A stretch of 64,000 nt of DNA from Cladobotryum mycophilum (lineage: Eukaryota > Ascomycota > Sordariomycetes > Hypocreales > Hypocreaceae). The DNA is taken from contig CM071590.1 in NCBI GenBank assembly GCA_036429605.1, positions 1,612,001 to 1,676,000 on the forward strand. Direction: 5' to 3'. A program made the position numbers and the translations under genes. This document shows, piece by piece, positions 54,935 through 64,000 of the stretch (position 1 is the first letter of the stretch; each line of letters begins with the position of its first letter). Below the pieces are notes generated by a model, which worked only from the letters and a program-made list of their open reading frames with translations, searched no databases and was not told the origin of the DNA.

Positions 54935-57900
54935 ACGTCCTCGATTACCACGACGACGACAGCGATGAGAAAAAAATTATTATGGATTGCCACGATATGA
55001 GAAGGGCGCGGAGCGGCGGCGGCGCGGGCGCAGAAGATGTAGGGGGAAAAAGGGCCAGGATTACGAGGTTGACACGGAGATTTTCAAAAAAAAAAACAGA
55101 AAACTCATTTTATCACTTGGGACTGACTAGCATTTTTCCTTTGTTTTCTCTCAATGACTCTTTTTGTGTGTCTGAGTAGGTATGTAGGTATCGCTAGTTT
55201 TTTGGGGGGAAGAAGGCGTGGACGTTTGGTTCATTGAAGCAATATTATATGATGAATGTTTTTGATTCAATGACTGCATTCCATCCAAACTCTCTGGCTG
55301 TGGTTGTTGCTCTTCTCTTCATTCAACATGTTGGTCGTGACAAATTGTCGCCACCTGAACGAGAGCGAAAGCCAAGACTCACGATAACTACATTGTGGGA
55401 AGCTCATTGGCGAGCCGAACCAAAGGCGTTACATCTAGGGAGTGAGCGCATTTTCGCCGCCTGTCTAGAAAAGGAGAAACGTCAATGCGAATCTCGCCCC
55501 TGAGAGCATGCAGCATGCAGTCATGCGTACCTATGTAGCATGGTTACGTTGTGGCGAGTTCAACCTATAGCAGAACGACGGACATGGATACAGGGTAAGC
55601 TCATGCAGGACTGTTTGAATATGACCCTGGCCTGGCAACCCTGGCAGCCTTGGCTTTCCCAGCAGTCTGGCATGTAGTCTAAGATCTTTGATGCCGGCAT
55701 TTGATTCATGATTTTCATTAGGATGGCGCTACTTTTTATTTCCATGTCTTGTGGTGCTGTGCTTATCTAGTCGCATACGAGGTCTCAGACTTTGATACTG
55801 GTAACCAAGCAAATCGTCAGCTTGTGTGTTGATGGAATAAGTAAGTACTTAAGGGTACTCTAGGTATGAACAAGTTGTTAGTAGCAGTGAAATGGCCATT
55901 TCTGTTCCTTGATGCGTGCTCTGGCCAACAGGCGCCCATATCAAAATATAAAAAAGTCTCCATTCGGCCATTTCCAAGAGGCTGGTTGTATTATAGGATA
56001 GCAAGATAGCAGGCCTGACCTGGACTCGACCGGTTTGCTGGCACCGGGATATATCGAGCAGATAGATCGCCGACTCTGGGTCAGCACTTGTGTGTGTATG
56101 TGTGTGTATCGGTGGCTTTGGTAACATAAACAACTTGGAAAAAGAAGGCCAGATAGATGACTAGTCTCAACTGTTCTGATCTTGGTCAAGCTTTGGTCTG
56201 GATGTTTTGATGTCGACCAAGCGCACTAGCAATGACCGCACACACACACACACCATTCGTTCATCAACCCATTCAACTCAACCATTAAGTCCTCTCCCCT
56301 CCCTTCCCCTCACTGATGCTCCCGGAGCTGCCTCGCTTCTTTCTTTACTTTCCCCAACGAAACAAAAATACGCCCAATACGCAGCTCCACAGTCAAGCAT
56401 CACGAGTTGTCCCAGTTCCAATCACAGTCACAGTCACGATCACGGCTATAGTTGCAATTTACACACTACGTATCAACAACGCTCTCCCTACCATCCACTC
56501 CATCCTCCTGACCCTCGATATTATATCATCCAATCTGCGTGCAGCAAGCTGGGGTCGGCATTGTACGCCCATTGAGCCTCCTCCCCCTGCATTGTACACA
56601 TTACCGCAGCCTGATACTTGCATTCCCTGCTTCCTATTGGTATCGGCGACCTTGCCTCTCTCTCACCATCCTCGACGGTTATCCACCTCGTTGCCACTCA
56701 CCCACTCTCCCCCCGGTCAGAAGCTCTACCTTGTCTGATCCAAGCTTCCAATTCTTCTTGTTCCAATCCAATTGAGCTTCCGAGCTCTTTCTTCTTGCAG
56801 TACTGAGTAACTCATACCTTTTTTTATTTTTTTATTATTATTCTCTCTGTCTCTCTCTTCCCCCCATATCTTCCACGCACAAACACAAAACACACCAGTC
56901 GCCGTCACGTCGAGATCAATGAATCAGCGACGACGGCTGGGCGTGTAACCCTCCCCCTCCCTTGCTTTCAATTCTCCCCCAATTCAAATCAATCAATCAA
57001 TCAATCACATCAGATCAATATATATCTAATTATTTTTTCGGCTGGATCTGGCAAATAGATATTATTCCAAGATTTTGCTAGCCAATCAACCAGAGGCCTG
57101 CATAGCTAGTGCACCACCACCCTCCTTGGATCGCTTAAGCATCTATCCATCCATCCATCCATCCATTCCCCCCAGATTGCGAGCCATTTCGAGGGGGTTG
57201 TACCAATCGTATCAGAGGGCTGCCGGCTTTGTGCATGCAGCAACGGTCACCAGAAAGAAGAGAGCTCTCATCCCAACCGCGGCGGTTATCGGACAACGAC
57301 GACAACGACGATAAACAAACAGCTGCTGTTATAAGCTGATTGACATCACCAGCCCAAAAAAAACAGCAACAACAAGAAGCTGCCTCTAATTTAACACAAG
57401 ACGAGAGACGAATCAATTCCACACGACGGTGTGTCAATTGTGACGCTGTTATTAATAGTCACAAGCAAGACTACCCTACTTACCCCGTTAATTACACCGA
57501 GGGCGCATTCTCTCTGTCGTCATCGCCATCACAAGCTAAAAAGCAACTCCAGTGAGGGGGAAAACGACGAGGACCTGACCTTGACCCAACCCGTTTCCAG
57601 CTCCAGCTCCCCAGCTCCCCAGCAGCCAAGCTCGCCTCTCTCCAATCCCACTGCAACGCAACTGCAACAGCAGCAGGGCCAAGTCCCAGGCGGTTTCAGC
57701 AGCTCCAGCGCATGGCTTGAGCCACCAACACCCGTTTAACTTTGCTCTGGTTTGCCGGCAACGACTTGATCCGTCTTTTCTAGTCAAAAAGGACAATTAG
57801 CCATTTGCATCATTATCGCGATCGTGGGCTCAGTCCAGTATTAATTGAACCCCGGTTCATTCTTCTCATCGCATTTCCCATCGTCATTGCAAAAGAAATC

Positions 57901-58537
57901 CTCTCCCGTCTTTCTTGTTCACTTGCCTATACAATAACTCTACGAAAAGAGGGGGATTTTATCCATTTTTAGCTTTTATCCCTATCATTGGATATATTCC
58001 TACTCTCTGGCTACTACAGAGTACCACTCTACTGATACTCTGCCGCTCTCCCGTTTCCCTTCTCTACGCAGCTACTTTTTCGGTTGCCAACCTTGGGAAC
58101 CCCACCAACCACCACCACCACCAACTGCCAACGGCCTGCCAACCGCCAACCAGACCCAGACTCAGCGCATCACTGCACCCCAAGACTGGTACTACTACCA
58201 CCACCACTACCACCAGCAAGCATATTGGAATTAACCTGAACAAGCAAGGAAGCGCAAAACAAGCGCAAACACACGAGCATACGCAAGCACCTTGTGACCC
58301 ACGGCCAGAAACTCTCTCTCTCGCTCTCGTTCTCTCGCTCTCGTTCTCTCTCTCTCTCCGTAAAAACGTTTAAACCGGCTTTGATCGGCGAGGACGGGAA
58401 ACGCAAATCATTCTCCCGCTGCCGCTGTCAAGGCTGCTGCCAGGTTTTGGGGATTCGCTTTTCCCCTCAATTCCCAAGTTCCCACCCTCCTTCGGGGCTT
58501 TTTCTCCCCTCCCAAACACGGCTCTTTTCACGACCTT
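54935..58537. other. Intergenic region and long CT-rich leader of the PKA gene
   Basis: The 3' part (about 56200-58537) is pyrimidine-rich with many short upstream ORFs, an (ATCC)n repeat, CT tracts and CAA/CAG-rich pieces, typical of the very long promoter and leader of fungal signalling genes. The first 1.2 kb shows nothing coding. Confidence 0.5.
57145..57165. repeat. (ATCC)n microsatellite
   Basis: Five ATCC units within the region upstream of the PKA gene. Confidence 0.9.
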
Positions 58538-60289
58538 ATGCCTTCCCTAGGCGGATTCCTTAAGAAGAAACGGACACGAGAGGGCAATACTGACCCCTCC
58601 GCCGCCAACCCCACCAGCCCCGTAGCACCCACGGCATCCAAGCCCTTCGAGTCTTCGTCGTCAACCTCGTCGCACCCGCCGCGCCAGCTGCCCGTACAGG
58701 CAAGCTCCACGGCCTCGCCCGGTTCAATTTCGCCGTCCGCACCTGCATCCGTTCCCGAGTCAGAGAAGGGGACGGCCACCGAGAATAACCAACAGCAGCG
58801 ACTATCGCAACAGCAAAACACAATGAACCCAGTTCCCTCTTCCTACGCGGCGCCGGCGTCCATGGCCCACGATTCGCAAAACCTACCGAGCATTAGCAAC
58901 CTAATCAATTCTCCCCAGAATGACGGCTCCCCCAACAGCGGCAGCAACAACAATAACAACAACAACTACTCCTCGTATCAAGCTAATCCCTCGAACGACC
59001 CCGCCGGCCCAATGCAGCAGCAACAAATCCAAGCGCAGCAGATGCAACAACAGCAGCAACAGCAGCAGCAGCAACCGCATCACCACCACCAACAGCAGGC
59101 CAGCGTGTCTGAACCCCGCGTCACAAAGGGCAAATACTCGTTGAACGACTTTGAGATCCTGAGGACTCTCGGTACTGGTAGTTTCGGGCGAGTGCATCTG
59201 GTCCAATCGAAGCACAACCAACGATTCTATGCCGTCAAGGTGCTGAAGAAGGCTCAGGTGGTCAAGATGAAGCAGGTGGAGCATACCAATGACGAGCGTC
59301 GCATGCTGAGCGATGTCAAGCACCCATTCCTCATTACCCTTTGGGGTACCTTCCAAGACTGGAAGAATCTCTACATGGTCATGGATTTCGTAGAGGGTGG
59401 TGAGCTCTTTTCTCTCCTGAGAAAGTCAGGGGTAAGCTCTGTTCTTTTTTTTATGACTTTACACTTTGTTGTTATTGTGTGCGCCTGCTAACTTGAATAT
59501 AGCGATTCCCTAACCCCGTTGCTAAATTCTATGCTGCCGAGGCCACACTGGCGCTAGAATACCTACACCTCAAGAACATCATCTATCGAGACTTGAAGCC
59601 CGAGAACCTGCTGCTGGATCGGCACGGTCACCTCAAAATCACTGACTTCGGCTTTGCCAAGCGCGTGCCCGACAAGACATGGACACTTTGTGGCACGCCG
59701 GACTACCTCGCCCCTGAAGTGGTGTCTAACAAAGGCTACAACAAGTCTGTAGACTGGTGAGTGGACGAAACATGGAAGTGGCGGTGCATGATTCAGGGCA
59801 ATTGGCTAACAGAAGGGTCCAGGTGGTCTCTCGGCATCCTAATATACGAAATGCTTTGCGGTTACACACCATTCTGGGACAGCGGATCGCCTATGAGAAT
59901 ATACGAAAACATTCTCAAGGGAAAAGTCAAGTACCCAGCATACATTAACCCGGACGCTCAAAACCTACTAGAGCGTCTTATCACAGCCGATTTGACCAAG
60001 AGATTGGGAAACTTGTTTGGAGGATCTCAAGACGTCAAGAATCACCCATGGTTTGCGGAAGTCACATGGGACAGATTGGCACGCAAAGACATTGACGCCC
60101 CTTATACGCCACCTGTAAAGGCCGGATCGGGAGATGCCAGTCAATTCGATCGATACCCCGAAGACCCCGAGAAGTATGGGGGTCCGGATGGAAGTGATGA
60201 GTGAGTTTTTGAAGCCAGCGCAGTTTTATGGTGGAGCATGTCGAGCTAACTCATACTTTAGATACGGACACCTGTTTACGGAGTTTTGA
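58538..60289 (+). CDS. pkaC: cAMP-dependent protein kinase catalytic subunit
   Basis: AGC-family Ser/Thr kinase released from its regulatory subunit by cAMP. In fungi it controls growth, nutrient sensing and development. Exons are 58538-59431, 59503-59756, 59823-60200 and 60262-60289 (517 aa). About 197 N-terminal residues are low-complexity, with Asn, Gln and His runs. The kinase domain follows with a Gly loop GTGSFGRVH, catalytic Lys in YAVKVLKK, YRDLKPENLL (catalytic Asp), DFGFAKR, the activation loop WTLCGTPDYLAPE with the phosphorylatable Thr, and SVDWWSLGILIYEML. The C-tail keeps the hydrophobic motif FTEF, encoded by a 28-nt last exon. The frame is intact. The start MPSLGGFLKKKRT is the first in-frame ATG of this exon. 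Confidence 0.95.
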
Positions 60290-61702
60290 GCAATGCATAC
60301 ATTATAATGGGGGTGCGTTTTTGAAGCCTTGGATGGAGTTGTGTGGGACGACAAGTTCTTCATTGAGGTGCAAAGAGACATGGGCCGTTGAGCTATTATT
60401 TTCTATGTTTCTCATGATGACTCTATACGGGCGGGTTTTTCTTGACGTTGTTATGAGCTAGGTTGTAACGATGGACTGAAAGGGGGGATTGATTCTATTG
60501 GGAAAAAGATGGCTTGGTGATGATATTGGGTACCTAAGGCGTGGACCTGGAACGCGAAGTTTTGTTGGGTAGCAAACCATACGAAGCACCTGTATAACCA
60601 ACCAACCAACCAACCTCTGACCTTGATTGATAGTACGTGGCAAGAGAAGTTGTTGAAGGAAGCCAATAATTGTATTTTTATGGTTATTTGTATGAATTGA
60701 AGCACCTAAGCTATTTTTTGATGGGTGATGTTGGTTCTAGTATGCATCACCTTAACAACATGGTTGCAACGCGTGAGATGGGAGATGAGAATGAGGATGA
60801 GAATGATAATCTTGTCTGATTGACACTGGACGTTGCTAAGAGATGAATGAGTCTTGTGGACCATGTGTGCACAGAAGTTTGGAGTAGCTGAGGAGAGAAG
60901 AATTTGTCATCTGCACGTATGATTATGATGTGTGTGTGTGTGTGTGTGTGTTTGTGTGAACCTACCACCACTCGATCTGTAGCATGATGCACAAAATAAG
61001 GAGGGTATCTTGGGGGAGGGGGAGGAAATAGTGCGGCTCTGTTTAGGAGGCTGGACTGTAACCTCACAGGGCTGTCGACTCAGCTGAGGGCGGACAATTT
61101 TCAGTGGATGAGCCCAACCTAAGCTTTTGTAGCGGGACCGCTAAAACCGTTAGAGGCTTGGGGTTGGGCGGGAATAGCTTTAGTTTAGTACTGTAGCCTG
61201 TAGTGTTGCTGGAGGTTGTGGTGTTTAGCTTGGGGGTGAGATCCAACTAATCCATCCATTGCCGAGGGATCCTGCCCTGCTCATTGAAAAGGTACGGTAG
61301 GTGCTGGGTACTAAGGTACGGAGTACATCTCACCTTGTACTTCGTACCTCCTACCCAAAGTCGCGAGGCTGGGCGGACCGACGGTCTGGCGTCTTTTCTT
61401 ACCTACTTGTTGTGTCTTTCTCGCTCCGTCGATTCTCCCCAGGAGATTATTAAAAAGTTTCTTTTTTATTACGAGGGGGGTTTTTTTTTGCTATATTTGC
61501 TAGCCGAGTGTGATTCCCATTGGAAGCTTGCAGGAGGGGAAACAACAGAGCCCTGCCTATCCCTGAATTGCTCTTGCGGTCAGGTCCATCCATTGGATTT
61601 TTCTTGTCCTTTCTTTGGGCATTCAAGAGTCCGGCGGAGATCGGGGGGAACAGCCACGACTAGACGAGCTTAGGACGCGAACCCTTTTTCTTGGCAGCCA
61701 AG
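60290..61702. other. Intergenic region
   Basis: 3' region of the PKA gene and promoter of the CorA-type gene. It contains a (TG)n tract at 60929-60951 and a GTACGGAGTAC motif at 61316-61326. No gene is supported. Confidence 0.5.
60929..60951. repeat. (TG)n microsatellite
   Basis: Pure TG run of about 23 bases. Confidence 0.9.
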
Positions 61703-63574
61703 ATGGATGATTATATGTTCAATGAGTTTGTCGATGAGTGCAAGGATGTGAAAGAAGCGACGAGCTATATCGAGATTTTCAATTACTCGGTGAGTTTGAT
61801 GCTTCCATGCATGTTTACTTGGATGCAGTTTCGCTGACGTCGAATGAATCCAGAACCCTCTCTATGATACTAACGAGGAGCATCCGCTAGAGGATGATGA
61901 TGAGTTTGAAAACTTCCTCAACCGCCGGGTATGTTGGATAGCGAAGCGAGTCCAGTGCCAAGATGATTGCTTGCTGACTTGGAGATAGGGTGCCTTTGCG
62001 CCACCAGAGAAGATGCCGGCAGATGTCAAACTAATGAGTGCCCTCCGACTTGTGTGAGTTTTAGGAGAGAAGAGAAGAGACTGAGATGGATGTACCCCGC
62101 TGACACGGCACACACAAAACTAGAGTACAGAGGAATGCATCTGATAAGGAGACCTTCACACCCAAATACATTTCTTTGACCAAGGCCAAGTACAAGTCCA
62201 TGGTGAGGACTCTTAGGCTACCTTTCCGGGGCATTGAGACAACCGCCGTTGTTGGTCCGTTCTTCTGGTGCGCTTATGATCAGGACGACGAGAACCCCCA
62301 TCTACGTATGTGAATATGTGAAACCATTCTTGGCCCTTGAGAAATTCTTGCTAACCCTGCACAGAAATTGTTCACCGCAAATCTGATGTCCGCAAAAAGG
62401 GCAAGACGCGTGGTTGGGAGATCATGCTCTCTCACTGCTTCAAGACGGCCACCACATCCGGCTTCGTAAAGGGCACTGTGAGCTCTGATATTAAACCGGC
62501 GCTCACGCACCTGCTTGCCTGCGCGAAACAAATCGGCCATCCCATGCTTTTACCCACCATCATCTTGTCTTACGATCTATCGCCGGCCAATGATCAGAAG
62601 CAGCGCGGTGCCCGAGATTGGCTGCGGAAACTCGAGCATGCCGTAAGCATGCGGGACGAGGTCGAGGAGAAGGACCAGTATTCTTCGGGCGATACTCTGC
62701 AAGTCGATGGCTTGAACAGGGATCTTGTCGAGTGCCATGGGCATGTCATGTGGAAGCGTCCGCAGGCCTATTTTGTGCTTGTGAGGGAGATGGAGTTGTG
62801 CATGGAGAGGTTCAAGGTCCTGTGGCTCGACGCCAAGCGTTGGGACATGACTGATGAGGAGCTGGCTCATCGCAAGGAGATTGACAAATTGCATCGGAGC
62901 ATGATGTCGCGCCTGGAGTTTTATAAGATCAAGCTTAAAGGGCTGGAGAACTATATTCACACCACGCTCGAGAGACTTAAAGTGCAGCGGGAAGCGGTAA
63001 GTTGCGACCTTTACTGGCTTTGAATCATATTTACTTCTTGGTTTACTGACGAGGGACATAGCTGTATAATATCATGTCGCAGCGAGAAGCCAGGCTGAAC
63101 TTGGAGATTGCAGGAGAGCAGCGTCGAATCGCCCATGCTAGCAAGAGGGACAGCACTGCCATGAAGACGATTTCTCTCATGGGCGCTCTCTTTCTTCCGG
63201 GTACATTTCTCGCATCGGTCTTTAGCATGACCTTTTTCAACTTTCAAGGTATACTCGAGCTCCTTGTAACCATACTCTTTTTTTTTTTTTTTTGTTCGTC
63301 TGGGCTAACCCTGAATGATGATTGAATAGATGCAAATTCCACCGTGTCGACTTGGCTTTGGGTCTACTTTGCTATAACCATCCCCATTACTTTCTTCATT
63401 GTCGCCTTCTGGATGTGGTACGACCGACGACGCGAGGCTCGTTTCGAACGCGAGGACGTGAATCTGGAGAAGGATATCGAAAAGATGGAGGAGAACATTA
63501 TGAACACTATGCGGAAGAGGACAATGAGTAGGGCTCATACGTGGAATACGGCCATCAGTCTGAATCCCGTGTAA
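61703..63574 (+). CDS. CorA-like divalent metal transporter family protein
   Basis: Seven exons (61703-61789, 61854-61928, 61989-62053, 62124-62305, 62365-62996, 63062-63248 and 63330-63574) give 490 aa. The soluble N-terminal part carries ETFTPKYISLTKAKYKSMVR, LRLPFRGIETTAVVGPFFW and RKKGKTRGWEIMLSHCFKT, conserved in this fungal CorA-like family. A long helix (about 300-380) leads to two transmembrane segments, SLMGALFLPGTFLASVFSM and WLWVYFAITIPITFFIVAFW, and an acidic/basic C-terminal helix. The loop after the first helix reads TFFNFQ where classic CorA has the GMN motif, so ion selectivity cannot be inferred. Substrate could be Mg2+, Zn2+ or other. The poly-T at 63279-63293 lies in the last intron. 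The frame is intact. Confidence 0.85.
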
Positions 63575-64000
63575 AAAAAATGTATTTGGATTGGGATGAG
63601 GTTTTTAACTCGCTTTCGTCATGGTCCTCGGAATGGGAAAGTCTTTGAAAGAGGTGGAGGGGTAGAATACGGTGAAGAATGGATGGTTTGGCGAAATTTC
63701 TTAATTATATGGGTGGCTGTTTTTGGGGTTTATGACTTGACGATTTTACGAACGATGAGAAGGGGCATATATCAAATTTCACATATCTTCATGTACAGCT
63801 TTATCAAGGGCCAAAAAGTTTCAGCATATACAATGTAATCACATCTTGATTTTTTTTTATAAGAAAGAAGAAAAACACTTATTCATTTCAAAGCTCGTTA
63901 TTACATCCATCACTGTCATTAGTAAAGCAACAAGAAAGAAAAAAATTCTATCCATCTAGAATCAAGGGGGAAAAGGGGGGGGGGGCACGCAAATCCCCCT
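63575..64000. other. 3' flank of the CorA-type gene
   Basis: AT-rich 3' region with a T8 run and an A-rich stretch, ending in G runs near 63964-63985. No gene is seen before the window edge. Confidence 0.5.

Overview
This is a window of a filamentous ascomycete nuclear genome, most likely Sordariomycetes and probably Hypocreales. The evidence is short introns (about 50-180 nt) with GT...AG ends and GCTAAC-like branch sites, CT-rich leaders, WSC and 2EXR families, and close family resemblance of the eIF3a, Rse1, Mss51, Hos4 and PKA proteins to those fungi. No rRNA, tRNA, CRISPR array or intact transposon was seen.

Layout. 0-5 kb: a decayed small secreted-type ORF at the left edge, then eIF3a (TIF32). 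5-12 kb: a 7-kb gene-free, microsatellite-rich stretch leading to a secreted two-WSC-domain protein (11.9-14.0 kb). 15.5-17.4 kb: polyprenol reductase DFG10 and a convergent ALKBH6-like dioxygenase whose frame is broken. 19.5-26.9 kb: the Set3-complex ankyrin protein HOS4 and the GTPase RBG1/DRG1. 27-35 kb: an 8-kb gene-poor stretch before a CENP-B/transposase-type DNA-binding protein. 38-45.4 kb (minus strand): a PXA-domain protein with a 1.47-kb intron, a 2EXR protein and MSS51. 45.7-54.9 kb, the densest part: RSE1 (SF3b), an intracellular LysM protein, an NSRP1-like splicing protein, a small TIM13 gene and a legume-like cargo lectin. 56-64 kb: the PKA catalytic subunit with a long CT-rich leader, and a CorA-type metal transporter.

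Most genes are housekeeping: translation (eIF3a, DRG1), splicing (RSE1, NSRP1), chromatin (HOS4), mitochondrial biogenesis (MSS51, TIM13), the secretory pathway and glycosylation (DFG10, lectin), and signalling (PKA). No biosynthetic cluster or defence island is visible.

The most striking sequence-level observation is that eight of the sixteen confident genes are out of frame by a small indel, in nearly every case at a C/G homopolymer of 5-6 bases that appears one base too short. Runs that should be 5 long read correctly in intact genes. This looks like systematic homopolymer compression in the assembly, and it would make automated annotation split or truncate conserved genes. A second, non-homopolymer deletion in the ALKBH6-like gene and the decayed ORF at the left edge may be real lesions. 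Exon boundaries were inferred by eye from reading frame, splice signals and family resemblance.
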